Shown here piece by piece: positions 49,099-59,828 of a stretch of 64,000 nucleotides of DNA (the first letter of the stretch is position 1; every line of letters starts with the position of its first letter). Source of the DNA: Vogesella indigofera (lineage in GTDB: Bacteria > Pseudomonadota > Gammaproteobacteria > Burkholderiales > Chromobacteriaceae); assembly GCF_003633895.1 (NCBI RefSeq), contig NZ_RBID01000001.1, positions 1 to 64,000 on the forward strand, read 5' to 3'. The notes beneath the pieces are model-generated. The model had not been told where the DNA came from, searched no databases, and saw nothing but the letters and a program-made list of their open reading frames with translations. The position numbers and the translations under genes are program-made.

Positions 49099-49862
49099 GA
49101 CAACTCTCCGGGAGAAACCGAGCTGGCCGCGTGGCCATCTTTGCCGAAAAACGGGACTTTCTTGCGCCACAAGCGCAGCGCCTGCCAGTGGATGCGCGCC
49201 CACACCGCCACGGCAAGCAGGCCGGTGGCCAGCAGCAGCTGCCACAGCCGCGCCGGCGAGTACGGCACCGGCATACCCTGCTGGGTGGCGACGAAGTCGT
49301 TGTGCTCGTCGTCGCGGCGGTACTCGATACGCACCGCGAAGCGGCCGTCCGCCGCGCGCAGGAAGCGGAAGCGGTAGCTGCCCTCCACCTGGAAGAACGG
49401 CGACACCTGCAGCGCCTTGCCGGTGGTCAGCAGGTCGCGGCTGTCGATGGCGCGATGGTCGGGGTGGTGCAGGCAGTAGTCGTGATGCTGGCCGAAGGTG
49501 TTGCTGACCTCGACCCACACCGCACGCAGCGTGGCGGCGGCATCGAACACCAGGTAGAAGCTGACCGGGTTGAACACGTAGCCGAACAGGCTGGGCAGGG
49601 TGTGCAGCTCGATGCGCGCGATGTCATGCACCCCGCTTGCGGCCAACCTTGCCGTCAGCCACGGCAGCAGCGGCGAGCCGTCGCGCGGGCCGTGGTGGCG
49701 GCGCTGCCAGCTCACCCCCGGCGCCAGGCGGAGGCTGGCCGGCTCCGGCTGCCCCGGCAGCAGCGTCAGCGCCAGCCAGGCGTGGCGGTAGCTGAACTGG
49801 TGGCGGGCCGGCGCGCTGCGGCCGTGCCAGACGTGGCCGCGGTAGACGGTAAACGCGTTCAT
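49095..49862 (-). CDS. DUF1365 family protein
   Basis: A 255-residue protein with the family signatures VWHGRSAPARHQFSYRHAW, FGYVFNPVSFYLVF and VSNTFGQHH. A C-terminal membrane helix lies at about residues 208-225. DUF1365 genes almost always stand between an FAD-dependent oxidoreductase and a Cfa-like methyltransferase, as here, and are thought to act on the same acyl chain. It overlaps both neighbours by four bases. A dispersed-repeat copy is at 49638-49650. Confidence 0.9.
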   Translation of the reverse strand: MNAFTVYRGHVWHGRSAPARHQFSYRHAWLALTLLPGQPEPASLRLAPGVSWQRRHHGPRDGSPLLPWLTARLAASGVHDIARIELHTLPSLFGYVFNPVSFYLVFDAAATLRAVWVEVSNTFGQHHDYCLHHPDHRAIDSRDLLTTGKALQVSPFFQVEGSYRFRFLRAADGRFAVRIEYRRDDEHNDFVATQQGMPVPYSPARLWQLLLATGLLAVAVWARIHWQALRLWRKKVPFFGKDGHAASSVSPGELS

Positions 49863-51169
49863 GGTGCGACCACCGCCGGCTGCGGTTGCAGCGGGTGCGC
49901 GGCCAGCGGCACGCTGATATCCCACGGGATCGGCGCGCCGAGCGCCTGCGCCACCGCCATGCCGGCCTTGAGACCGTCCTCGTGGAAGCCGTAGCCGGCC
50001 CACGCGCCGGCAAACCAGGTGCGCTGGCGGCCCTGGATCGTCGCCAGCGACTGCTGTGCGGCGATGGCGGCGCGGTCGAACAGCGGGTGGGCGTAGTCGA
50101 ATTCCGCCAGTTTGCCCTGCGGCTCGCGGTAGGGGTTCAGCGTCACGATCACCGGACTGAGGAACGGCAGCCCCTGCAGCTGGTTGAGCAGGTAGCTGAC
50201 CATCACCGGCTGCGACGACGGCCCGCCCTCGCCCATGCGGTAGTTCCATGCCGCCCACGCCTGGCGCCGCGCCGGCAGGAAGGAGGCGTCGGTGTGCAGC
50301 ACCGCGCGGTTGGGCTGGTAACGCAGCTGCGACAAGAGCGCCCGTTCGCCGTCGCTGGCGTCGCCGAGCAGCGCCAGCGCCTGGTCGCTGTGGCAGGCCA
50401 GCACCAGCTGCTCGAAGTGCTCGTCGCCGTGGCGGCTGCACAGCGTCACGCCGCGTTCGTCGCGGCGCACCTGGCGCACCGGCGACGACAGCCGCACCTC
50501 GCCGATGCCGGCCACCATGCGCCGTACGTACTCGCGCGAGCCGCCCTGCACCGTCTTCCACTGCGGCCGGTCCAGTATCTGCATCAGGCCATGGTTGGCA
50601 CAGAAATCGAAGAAGGTCGAGGCCGGAAACGCGGCCATGTCGCGGGTGGAGCTGGACCAGATCGCGGCCCCCATCGGCAGCAGATACCAGTCGCGCAGCG
50701 CCGCGCTGAAACGGTAGCGATCAAGAATCTGGCCCAGCGTCTCGCCGCTGTCGCGGCTTTCCCGCTGCAGCTGCGGCGCCAGCCGGTGCAGGCGCAGGAT
50801 GTCGCCGACCATGCGCCAGAAGGTTGGCCGCAACAGGTTGCGTTTCTGCGCGAACAACGTGGCCAGGCTGCTGCCGGCCCACTCCACGTTCTCCTGCTCC
50901 AGCACCACCGAAAAAGTCATCTCGCTGGCACGCACCGGCACGCCCAGCAGCGCAAACAGGCGGATCAGGTTGGGATAGGTGCGATCGTTGTGCACCAGGA
51001 AGCCGGTGTCCACCGGCGCACGGAGGCCTTCCAGCTCGACATCGACGGTGTTGCTGTGGCCGCCGGCATAGGCCGCAGCCTCGAACAGCACCACCTGGTG
51101 TCCGGCCCGGCTCAAGAGCCAGGCCGAGGACAAGCCGGCAATGCCGGCACCCACCACCGCAATTTTCAT
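49859..51169 (-). CDS. FAD-dependent amine-oxidase-type oxidoreductase
   Basis: A 436-residue flavoprotein of the amine oxidase/phytoene desaturase fold. It has the N-terminal FAD-binding VVGAGIAGLSSAWLL and EAAAYAGGHSNTV, and a C-terminal ATIQGRQRTWFAGAWAGYGFHEDG that closes the FAD site. It is the first gene of the light-linked chain and starts at the ATG at 51169 behind AAAGGACTGACATC. By context it may oxidise or desaturate a methylated acyl chain. A dispersed-repeat copy at 50820-50832 encodes LLRPTFW. Confidence 0.9.
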   Translation of the reverse strand: MKIAVVGAGIAGLSSAWLLSRAGHQVVLFEAAAYAGGHSNTVDVELEGLRAPVDTGFLVHNDRTYPNLIRLFALLGVPVRASEMTFSVVLEQENVEWAGSSLATLFAQKRNLLRPTFWRMVGDILRLHRLAPQLQRESRDSGETLGQILDRYRFSAALRDWYLLPMGAAIWSSSTRDMAAFPASTFFDFCANHGLMQILDRPQWKTVQGGSREYVRRMVAGIGEVRLSSPVRQVRRDERGVTLCSRHGDEHFEQLVLACHSDQALALLGDASDGERALLSQLRYQPNRAVLHTDASFLPARRQAWAAWNYRMGEGGPSSQPVMVSYLLNQLQGLPFLSPVIVTLNPYREPQGKLAEFDYAHPLFDRAAIAAQQSLATIQGRQRTWFAGAWAGYGFHEDGLKAGMAVAQALGAPIPWDISVPLAAHPLQPQPAVVAP

Positions 51170-51194
51170 GATGTCAGTCCTTTATCGATAGTGC

Positions 51195-51240
51195 GTTATC
51201 GGTCAATCACAACTGATTGTCAAATGTTTGTCCTGTACAA
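51195..51240 (-). promoter_or_regulatory. promoter of the FAD oxidoreductase operon with possible regulator site
   Basis: On the minus strand TTGACA (51223-51218) and GATAAC (51200-51195) are 17 bases apart. TTGTACA (51240-51234) lies eleven bases upstream of the -35 and recurs as TTGTACAA before the MerR regulator gene (44391-44398). MerR/LitR proteins bind such palindromic sites, but the assignment is inference. A/T-rich sequence upstream may be an UP element. Confidence 0.5.
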
Positions 51241-51303
51241 AAATAGAAAATTCAACAAAAAAGCCTGACATCGTCAAGCTTTGTCCACCACATGAGCGCC
51301 GGC

Positions 51304-52254
51304 TCAGTCCAGCCGATGCTGCCGTTCGCCGCGCTGCCAGGCCTCGATATTGCTGACCAGCTGCGCCGCCAGCCTGGCCATCGCCTCGCCGCTGGCCCAG
51401 CCGACGTGCGGTGTCACGATCAGGTGCGGCAGGCGCGCCTTCAGCAGCGGATTGCCGTCGCGCGGCGGCTCCACCGACAGCACGTCGAAGCCGGCGCCGC
51501 CGAGTTGGCCGAATTTCAGCGCCGCCACCAGCGCTTCCTCGTCCACTAGCCCGCCGCGCGCGGTGTTGATCAGCACCGCACCCGGCTTCATCGCCATCAG
51601 CTCCGGCTGCGCGATCAGGTTGCGGGTGTCGTCGTTCAGCGGGCAGTGCAGCGAGATCACGTCGGAGCTGGCCAGCAGCGCGTCAAACGCCACGTAGCCG
51701 TCGCGCACCGTGGCCGCGCCTTTGCGTTCGGCAAACTGCACGCGCATGCCGAAGGCCCGCGCGCGCTGCGCCATCGCCTGGCCGATGCCGCCGCTGCCGA
51801 CGATGCCCAGCGTCGCGCCCTGCAGGTCGCGGATCGGCGCGCCGAAGTGGCAGAACTGCGCCGCCTGCTGCCACACCCCGGCGGCGACATCGCGCTGGTA
51901 GGCCGGCAGGTTGCGCATCAGCGCCATCATCAACATGAAGGCATGCTCTGCCACGGTGTCGTCGCCGTAGTGGCGGATGTTGCACACCGCGATGTCGCGC
52001 TCACGACAGGCGGCGACATCGATGTGGTTGTAACCGGTGGCGGCGATGGCCAGCAGTTTCAGCCGCGGCAATGCGGCCAACGTGGCCGCGTCGAACGCGA
52101 CCTTGTTGCTGATCACGATGTCGGCATCGGCACAGTGGGCCAGCAGTTGCTCGCGGCTGGTGGACGGATAGGCGGTGAAGCGGTGAGGGAAGGCACAAGA
52201 CGGCACCGGGACAGGCAAGCTGTCCCGGTCGACAAACACGATGTGAGGATTCAT
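51304..52254 (-). CDS. D-2-hydroxyacid dehydrogenase (hydroxypyruvate/glycerate type)
   Basis: A 316-residue NAD-dependent dehydrogenase of the D-isomer family. It has the nucleotide-binding GIVGSGGIGQAMAQRA near residue 146, the catalytic Arg in INTARGGLVDEEAL, a Glu in SVEPP and a His in VTPHVGWAS. The substrate range (glycerate, hydroxypyruvate or other 2-ketoacid) cannot be fixed. The ATG at 52254 matches the family start, behind a weak ribosome site. A near-copy of the repeat (52072-52083) lies in the gene. Confidence 0.9.
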   Translation of the reverse strand: MNPHIVFVDRDSLPVPVPSCAFPHRFTAYPSTSREQLLAHCADADIVISNKVAFDAATLAALPRLKLLAIAATGYNHIDVAACRERDIAVCNIRHYGDDTVAEHAFMLMMALMRNLPAYQRDVAAGVWQQAAQFCHFGAPIRDLQGATLGIVGSGGIGQAMAQRARAFGMRVQFAERKGAATVRDGYVAFDALLASSDVISLHCPLNDDTRNLIAQPELMAMKPGAVLINTARGGLVDEEALVAALKFGQLGGAGFDVLSVEPPRDGNPLLKARLPHLIVTPHVGWASGEAMARLAAQLVSNIEAWQRGERQHRLD

Positions 52255-52268
52255 GGAATGGACAGGTG

Positions 52269-53045
52269 CTAGCGCTCGAAGTTGATCAGGGCGCGATAGG
52301 CATGCCAGCTGGACAGCCCGATCAGGGGCATGATGAGCAACAGGCCGATGAACTGGGTAGCAAAACCGATCGCGGTCAGGACCACGATCATAGCCGCCCA
52401 TACCAGCATCGTCAGCAAATTGCGATACACCGCCTGCACGCTCATCACCATCGCGGTGACGGTATCGACTTCCTTGTCCAGCATCATCGGAATGGCGCAG
52501 ACGCTGAGCGCGAACACTGCCACGGCAAAGAAGAAGCCGGTGCCGAAGTAGGCAATCAGGAACGGCAGGTTCTCGGCGGTGAAGGCGGAGACCACCAGCT
52601 GCTCCAGCGACGGCACGCTACCCTGGAAGAACAACGCGAACATCAGCAGCGAGACGCGGAACCAGCCGAACACCAGCACCGCGAGCAAGGCGGCAAACAG
52701 GGTAAAGCCCGGCATGTTGACGCGCCACGCGGTCATGCTGTGCATCAGCGTCACCTTCCCGCTACCCGGTGCCTCCAGTTGGCGCGCGATATCGTACAGG
52801 CCGATGGCGAGGAACGGACCGCCCAGCAGGAACAGCGTTGCCAGCGTAATCACGTGCTGTGGTGCGAAGTCGAAATACATGTTCAGCAAGAAGCCCATCA
52901 CCACAAACACGGCGCCGTAGAACAGCGAATCCGCCGGTGCGCGCCGCAAATCCTGCCAGCCTAGGCGCAGCCACTGCAGCGGCTGATCGGGCGTCACATG
53001 CCTGACCACTATATGCTCATGAGACGGTAGATGAGTAATGTCCAT
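52269..53045 (-). CDS. DUF2189 family inner-membrane protein
   Basis: A 258-residue protein with about six hydrophobic segments arranged as in DUF2189 proteins. It has a short cytosolic N-terminus (WLRLGWQDLRRAPADSLFYG) and the conserved LLGGPFLAIGLYDIARQLE and WHAYRALI at the end. Function is unknown; membrane proteins of this family often sit near respiratory genes, but none are here. The ATG at 53045 is better spaced from GGGGA than the ATG at 53051. It ends 15 bases before the dehydrogenase start. Confidence 0.85.
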   Translation of the reverse strand: MDITHLPSHEHIVVRHVTPDQPLQWLRLGWQDLRRAPADSLFYGAVFVVMGFLLNMYFDFAPQHVITLATLFLLGGPFLAIGLYDIARQLEAPGSGKVTLMHSMTAWRVNMPGFTLFAALLAVLVFGWFRVSLLMFALFFQGSVPSLEQLVVSAFTAENLPFLIAYFGTGFFFAVAVFALSVCAIPMMLDKEVDTVTAMVMSVQAVYRNLLTMLVWAAMIVVLTAIGFATQFIGLLLIMPLIGLSSWHAYRALINFER

Positions 53046-53201
53046 TGCCATTCCCCTATGTCAGATAAAATCACAGGCGAAAACTTCTCCGCTTTCTCTT
53101 TATAAGCAATTGAAGGGCAAAGACAATATCAAGATTTCGACGGCGCGGTAGCGGACTGTTAAAATGCCGCTTTCGCTAATGCAGCAAAACAAGGACATCT
53201 C

Positions 53202-53528
53202 ATGGCAGAACTGATCATCGAAGACCTGCTGGTAGGCGACGGCGCGGAAGCCGTGGCCGCTCAGGAAGTGACCGTGCACTACACCGGCTGGCTGACCGAT
53301 GGCACCAAATTCGATTCCAGCAAGGATCGCTACCAGCCGTTCAGCTTCGTGCTGGGCGAAGGCTACGTGATCAAGGGCTGGGATCAGGGCGTACAGGGCA
53401 TGAAGGTCGGCGGCAAGCGCAAGCTGACCATCCCGGCCGAGCTGGGCTACGGCGCCCGCGGTGCCGGCGGCGTGATCCCGCCGCACGCCACCCTGGTATT
53501 CGAGGTCGAGCTGCTGCAGGTCGGCTGA
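53202..53528 (+). CDS. FKBP-type peptidyl-prolyl cis-trans isomerase
   Basis: A 108-residue single-domain FKBP, the same compact form as the Neisseria enzyme. It shows [16 protein letters not shown], the [23 protein letters not shown] core and the [27 protein letters not shown] active-site and loop residues. There is no signal peptide, so it acts in the cytosol as a folding helper. AAGGACATCTC precedes the ATG. Confidence 0.96.
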   Translation: MAELIIEDLLVGDGAEAVAAQEVTVHYTGWLTDGTKFDSSKDRYQPFSFVLGEGYVIKGWDQGVQGMKVGGKRKLTIPAELGYGARGAGGVIPPHATLVFEVELLQVG

Positions 53529-53548
53529 CCCCGCCTTACCCGGCAATG

Positions 53549-53577
53549 AATAATGCCCCGCGCTGCGGGGCATTATT
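53549..53577. terminator. hairpin between the FKBP and DedA genes
   Basis: AATAATGCCCCGC/GCGGGGCATTATT (53549-53561, 53565-53577) is a 13-base perfect stem with a 3-base loop. It lies between the convergent genes. It has an A/T-rich base instead of a long T run and should work in both directions. Confidence 0.8.
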
Positions 53578-54221
53578 CATTTGGCGATCAGGTCTTCGGC
53601 GTTGCGCCGGGCTTTCGACTCGCGCCGCTTGTGGCGCCAGTATAAGCCGCCCAGCACCACCGCCAGCAGCGCGATGGCGATCAGGATGCCGGCCTGGCCA
53701 CGGTGCACCATCTGCATCAGCCACTCGTGGTTGCGCGCACCGAAATAGCCGAGATACACCCACACCGGCACCGAGATCAGCGCGGCAAAACCGTCCATCA
53801 ACAGGAAACGCCAGTACGGGATGCGCCGTGTCAGCCCGGCGGTCAGGAAGATCGGCGAACGCAGGCCGGGCAGGAAACGGGCGACGAACAGCACCCAGTT
53901 GCCGTAACGGGCAAACTTCTCCTGTACCGCGGCAAAACGCTCCGGCGTCATCACCTTGGCAATCGGCTTGAAGCGCAGCACACGGTCGCCATAGACGCGG
54001 CCGGCGAGGAACATCAGGCCATCGCCAAACAGCACGCCGGCCATGCCCACCGCAAACATCACGTGCACGTCGGTATAGCCCAGCCCGGAAATGATGCCGC
54101 CGGCGACCAGGGTAATATCCTCCGGAATCGGCACACCAAAACCACACACCAGCAACACGATGAATACGGCAAAGTAGCCATATCCCGTGAACAAATCGAG
54201 AAGAATCTGCAGGATATCCAT
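53577..54221 (-). CDS. DedA family membrane protein
   Basis: A 214-residue inner-membrane protein with the DedA core. It has the glycine/proline-rich GFGVPIPEDITLVAGG re-entrant motif with the conserved Glu-Asp pair, and RFLPGLRSPIFLTAG with the essential arginines. DedA proteins act as phospholipid or undecaprenyl-phosphate flippases linked to the proton gradient. It converges on the FKBP gene. The 178 bases between it and glmM hold the glmM terminator. Confidence 0.92.
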   Translation of the reverse strand: MDILQILLDLFTGYGYFAVFIVLLVCGFGVPIPEDITLVAGGIISGLGYTDVHVMFAVGMAGVLFGDGLMFLAGRVYGDRVLRFKPIAKVMTPERFAAVQEKFARYGNWVLFVARFLPGLRSPIFLTAGLTRRIPYWRFLLMDGFAALISVPVWVYLGYFGARNHEWLMQMVHRGQAGILIAIALLAVVLGGLYWRHKRRESKARRNAEDLIAK

Positions 54222-54348
54222 GTCGGCCTGACAAGCTGTTGATCGGTCGAAGTACTTCCGGCAAGGCCAGGCGAAGCAGTTCAGAGAGCGGCTGCCATCA
54301 TAGCACAGCCCCCGTGGCGCCCTGCTTGACTATGGTTAGGTCGCCACG

Positions 54349-54380
54349 GCAAAAACAAAGCCACCTTCGCAGGTGGCTTG
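54349..54380 (-). terminator. Rho-independent terminator of glmM
   Basis: AAGCCACC/GGTGGCTT stem (54358-54365, 54372-54379) with a 6-base loop. On the minus strand it is followed by TGTTTTTG. It lies 20 bases after the glmM stop. Confidence 0.85.
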
Positions 54381-54399
54381 CGCCGATGCCGGTACGCCG

Positions 54400-55731
54400 T
54401 CAGGCCGCTTCGATCGCCGCGGCGATTTGGCCGGCCCACTGCTCGGCCAGCGCCAGTTCATCCGCTTCGACCATCACGCGCACCACCGGTTCCGTACCGG
54501 ACGGACGCAGCACCACGCGGCCACGGCCGGCCAGCGCCAGCTGTGCCTCGGCGTACTTGGCGGCACTGGCGGCCTGCCAGTCCTGGCCATTGAGACGCAC
54601 ATTGATCATCTTCTGCGGGAACGGCTGCCAGTCGTTGCAGATGGTGGCCAGATCGCTGTCCAGCTCGGCCAGCGCCGCCAGCACCTGCAGGCTGGAGATG
54701 ATGCCGTCGCCGGTGGTGTGCTTGTCCAGGCACAGCACGTGGCCGGACGCCTCGCCGCCGACCTGCCAGCCGTTTTCGTGCAGCAGCTCCAGCACGTAGC
54801 GGTCACCGACCTTGGCGCGGCCAAAGGCGATGCCCTGCTGCTGCAAGGCCAGCTCCATCGCCAGGTTGGTCATCACCGTGCCGACCACGCCGCCGCCAAG
54901 CTGGCCGCGCGCCGCACGCGCCTTGGCGATCACGTAGATCAGCTGGTCGCCGTCGTAGACCTTGCCGTGGCGGTCGGCCATCATCAGCCGGTCGCCGTCG
55001 CCATCCAGCGAGATGCCGAGATCGGCACCATGCTGCAGCACCGCCTGGCTGATCGCCTCGGTGTGGGTGGCACCGACGCCGTCATTGATGTTGTAGCCGT
55101 TCGGCTCGCCACCGATGGTGATCACCTCGGCGCCCAGCTCGTGGAACACCTTCGGTGCGATGTGGTAGGTGGCGCCGTGCGCGCAATCGACGACCAGCTT
55201 CAGGCCCTTCAGGTTGCGCTCATTGGGGAAGGTGCTCTTGCAGAATTCGATGTAGCGGTCGGCGGCACCGTCGATGCGCCGTGCCCGGCCCAGCTCGCGC
55301 GACGGGCTGGTCTGCATCGGCGAATCCAGCATCGCCTCGATCTCGCGCTCCAGCGCGTCGTCCAGCTTCTTGCCGCCCTCGGCGAAGAACTTGATGCCGT
55401 TATCCTGATACGGATTGTGCGACGCGGAGATCATCACCCCGGCCGACAAGCGCAGCGCGCGCGTCAAATAGGCGATGCCCGGCGTCGGCAGCGGCCCGGT
55501 CAGCAGCACGTTGACACCGGCGGCGGTGAGGCCGGCCTGCAGCGCCGCTTCCAGCATGTAGCCGGAAATACGGGTGTCCTTGCCGATGATCACCGTCGGG
55601 TGTTCCTGCCGCTCGTGATCGACCAGCACCTTGCCGGCGGCATAGCCCAGGCGCAGCACGAAATCGGGGGTAATCGGAAACTGGCCGACTTCGCCACGCA
55701 CACCATCGGTACCAAAATATTTGCGGCTCAT
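54400..55731 (-). CDS. glmM: phosphoglucosamine mutase
   Basis: Converts glucosamine 6-phosphate to glucosamine 1-phosphate for UDP-GlcNAc synthesis. The 443-residue alpha-D-phosphohexomutase has the phosphoserine loop [17 protein letters not shown] near residue 101, the metal loop DGDGDRL, the sugar-binding GEASGHVL and the C-terminal [12 protein letters not shown] phosphate-binding loop. It is the last gene of the rlmE-ftsH-folP-glmM group. Confidence 0.97.
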   Translation of the reverse strand: MSRKYFGTDGVRGEVGQFPITPDFVLRLGYAAGKVLVDHERQEHPTVIIGKDTRISGYMLEAALQAGLTAAGVNVLLTGPLPTPGIAYLTRALRLSAGVMISASHNPYQDNGIKFFAEGGKKLDDALEREIEAMLDSPMQTSPSRELGRARRIDGAADRYIEFCKSTFPNERNLKGLKLVVDCAHGATYHIAPKVFHELGAEVITIGGEPNGYNINDGVGATHTEAISQAVLQHGADLGISLDGDGDRLMMADRHGKVYDGDQLIYVIAKARAARGQLGGGVVGTVMTNLAMELALQQQGIAFGRAKVGDRYVLELLHENGWQVGGEASGHVLCLDKHTTGDGIISSLQVLAALAELDSDLATICNDWQPFPQKMINVRLNGQDWQAASAAKYAEAQLALAGRGRVVLRPSGTEPVVRVMVEADELALAEQWAGQIAAAIEAA

Positions 55732-55809
55732 TATTGTTCCTTCAGACTTTTATCCTGCCGATTTTACATCGCCACCAGCTTGCGGGGGCAACTGCCGCCG
55801 CAGCCGGTT

Positions 55810-56640
55810 TCAGCCCAGCGCCTGCCACAGCTGCAGCGCCTGGTGTGTGGCCTTCACGTCGTGCACGCGGATCACCTTGGCACCGCGCTGCGCTGCCAGC
55901 AATGCCGCCGCCACGCTGGCGCCCAGGCGCTGGTCCGGCTGCTCTTCGCCGGTGATGGCGCCCAGCATCGACTTGCGCGACATGCCGACCAGCAGCGGTG
56001 CACCGGCCAGTACTTCCAGCTGCGGCAACTCGCGCAGCAGGTCGAGATTGTGCTGCAGCGTCTTGCCGAAACCGAAGCCGGGATCAGCCAGCAGCCGGTC
56101 GCGGGCGATGCCGTGCGCCAGACACAGCTTGATGCGGCGGGCGAGGTAGCCGCCGACTTCCTGCACCACATCGGCGTAGTCCGGCTGCTGCTGCATGGTG
56201 TCCGGATTGCCCTGCTTGTGCATCAGGCAGATGCCGACGTTGGCCGCCGCCACCAGCACCAGCGCACCGTCGTCTTCCAGCGCCGACACGTCGTTGATCA
56301 GGTCGACGGCACCGGCCTGCAGCGCGGCGCGCATCACCGAGGTGCGCCGGGTATCCAGCGACAGCGGCACCTGCAATGCGGCCAACCTTTCCAGTAGCGG
56401 CAACACCCGCTGCAGCTCCTCTTCCGGGCTGACGTAGGGCGCGCCCGGCCGTGTCGACTCGCCACCGATATCGAGGATGTCGGCACCGTCGGCCAGCAGG
56501 CGCTCGGCGTGCGCCAAGGCCGCATCCAGCCGGTTGTAGCTGCCGCCATCGGAAAAGGAATCCGGCGTCACGTTCAAAATGCCCATCAGCAGCGGGCGCT
56601 CGAGCGACAGGCTGAACCTGCCGCAGGCAAAAACCGACAT
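55810..56640 (-). CDS. folP: dihydropteroate synthase
   Basis: Condenses p-aminobenzoate with hydroxymethyl-dihydropterin pyrophosphate in folate synthesis, and is the target of sulfonamides. The 276-residue TIM barrel has [26 protein letters not shown], and DPGFGFGKT plus SRKSMLG near the C-terminus. The ATG at 56640 is behind GGAG; a TTG four codons upstream is less likely. A dispersed-repeat copy (56377-56389) encodes LERLAAL. Confidence 0.96.
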   Translation of the reverse strand: MSVFACGRFSLSLERPLLMGILNVTPDSFSDGGSYNRLDAALAHAERLLADGADILDIGGESTRPGAPYVSPEEELQRVLPLLERLAALQVPLSLDTRRTSVMRAALQAGAVDLINDVSALEDDGALVLVAAANVGICLMHKQGNPDTMQQQPDYADVVQEVGGYLARRIKLCLAHGIARDRLLADPGFGFGKTLQHNLDLLRELPQLEVLAGAPLLVGMSRKSMLGAITGEEQPDQRLGASVAAALLAAQRGAKVIRVHDVKATHQALQLWQALG

Positions 56641-56655
56641 AGCTTTCTCCAATGC

Positions 56656-56692
56656 AAAACAGGGTGTCAGCCTGGACTGACACCCTGTTGTT
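56656..56692 (-). terminator. terminator between ftsH and folP
   Basis: AACAGGGTGTCAG/CTGACACCCTGTT (56658-56670, 56677-56689) is a 13-base stem with a 6-base loop, followed on the minus strand by TTGC. With no long T run, partial readthrough into folP-glmM is likely. Confidence 0.7.
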
Positions 56693-56705
56693 TACCTGAC
56701 CTGCC

Positions 56706-58613
<1,908 letters not shown>

Positions 58614-58683
58614 AAGAGCGTGCTCCTATGTGCCCTGACTTGGTAAATGGTTTTTTCTATTGTAAACCCGGCACGTCGCACTG

Positions 58684-59301
58684 TCAGCGACGGTCTTTGC
58701 CCAGCAGGTAGATTTCACTGGAACGGTCACGCGAGGCCTTGGGTTTACGCGTTACGACTTCGCCAAACAGCTCGCGCATGGCTTTCAGATAGGGCTGAAA
58801 ATCACTGCCCTGGAACACTTTGACGAGAAAACTGCCGCCGGGTTTCAAATGGTCACGGACAAATTCCAGTGCCAGCTCATTCAGATGAAAGCTTCTGGCC
58901 TGATCAATCCCGCTCATCCCTGAGATATTGGGCGCCATATCGGAAATTACAAGGTCCAGCTGCCGCCCGCCGAGCATGGTCACGAACTCCTCCAGCACCT
59001 CGTCGTCGCGGAAGTCGCCCTGGATGAAGGCGACGTCGGCGATCGGGTCCATCGGCAGGATGTCGATGGCAAATACCTTGCCGTTGTCGCCAACGATGCG
59101 CGCCGCCACCTGCGACCAGCTGCCCGGCGCCGAGCCGAGATCGGCCAGCACGGTTCCCGGCCGGATCAGCTTGTCCTTATCGTTGATTTCCAGCAGTTTG
59201 TACGCCGCGCGCGCGCGATAGCCGTCTTTTTGGGCCATTTGCACATAGTGATCGTTGACGTGCTCACGCAGCCAGGCGTTGCTAGACTTGCTTCTTGCCA
59301 T
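58684..59301 (-). CDS. rlmE: 23S rRNA (uridine-2'-O)-methyltransferase
   Basis: Heat-shock methyltransferase (FtsJ/RrmJ) that modifies U2552 in the A loop of 23S rRNA. The 205-residue protein has the SAM-binding LADLGSAPGSWSQ and the catalytic K-D-K tetrad residues: RARAAYKLLE, ISDMAPNISG, FLVKVFQG. It heads the rlmE-ftsH pair, conserved across proteobacteria, and diverges from yhbY, also as in E. coli. Confidence 0.96.
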   Translation of the reverse strand: MARSKSSNAWLREHVNDHYVQMAQKDGYRARAAYKLLEINDKDKLIRPGTVLADLGSAPGSWSQVAARIVGDNGKVFAIDILPMDPIADVAFIQGDFRDDEVLEEFVTMLGGRQLDLVISDMAPNISGMSGIDQARSFHLNELALEFVRDHLKPGGSFLVKVFQGSDFQPYLKAMRELFGEVVTRKPKASRDRSSEIYLLGKDRR

Positions 59302-59389
59302 GTGGATTCCAGTAATTAATGCATGTGCCGTTTGGGGAATGACCTAAAGTTTAGTAAAATCGTTTTTTAATCTGAAACTTGAAGCCACA

Positions 59390-59716
59390 ATGAAAATCGA
59401 ACTGACCCCAGTCGAGCGCCAATATCTGAAGGGTTTGGCCCACTCGCTCAGCCCCGTCGTGATGATCGGCAACAATGGCCTGACCGAGTCGGTTATCCGT
59501 GAAATCGCCGTCAGCCTGGACGCCCACGAACTGATCAAGGTGCGCGTTCTCGGCGACGACCGCGCGGCACGCGTGGCCATGTATGACCAGATTGCAAACG
59601 ATCTGGGCGCCGGTCAAGTGCAGCACATCGGCAAGCTGCTGGTGCTGTTCCGCCCGTCCGAGGCCAAGCGCATCGACCTGCCGAAAAGCAAGAAGGCACT
59701 CAAGGCACGCCCTTGA
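59390..59716 (+). CDS. yhbY: YhbY family CRM-domain RNA-binding protein
   Basis: A 108-residue single CRM-domain protein that associates with pre-50S ribosomal particles. It has the core LKGLAHSLSPVVMIGNNGLTESVIREI with the GxxG loop, and LIKVRVLG. A basic C-terminal tail follows. It diverges from rlmE, a conserved neighbourhood that fits a ribosome-assembly role. Confidence 0.95.
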   Translation: MKIELTPVERQYLKGLAHSLSPVVMIGNNGLTESVIREIAVSLDAHELIKVRVLGDDRAARVAMYDQIANDLGAGQVQHIGKLLVLFRPSEAKRIDLPKSKKALKARP

Positions 59717-59767
59717 GCGTTGCCGGCTAGCGGGCTGCGGTCACGGACCGCGGCGCGCGCATGACAG

Positions 59768-59801
59768 ACAAAAAGCGGTGGCGATGCCACCGCTTTGTCT
59801 T
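59768..59801. terminator. bidirectional terminator between yhbY and the DUF4149 gene
   Basis: AAAGCGGTGGC/GCCACCGCTTT (59772-59782, 59786-59796), an 11-base stem with GAT loop, followed by GTCTTTG on the plus side and TTTGTC on the minus side. Confidence 0.85.
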
Positions 59802-59828
59802 TGTCGGCCCGCGCAAAGGTAGTACGGC

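Noticed and set aside
54239-56397. Long plus-strand open frames opposite glmM
   Set aside because: They are shadows of glmM and folP with no supporting motif or ribosome site.
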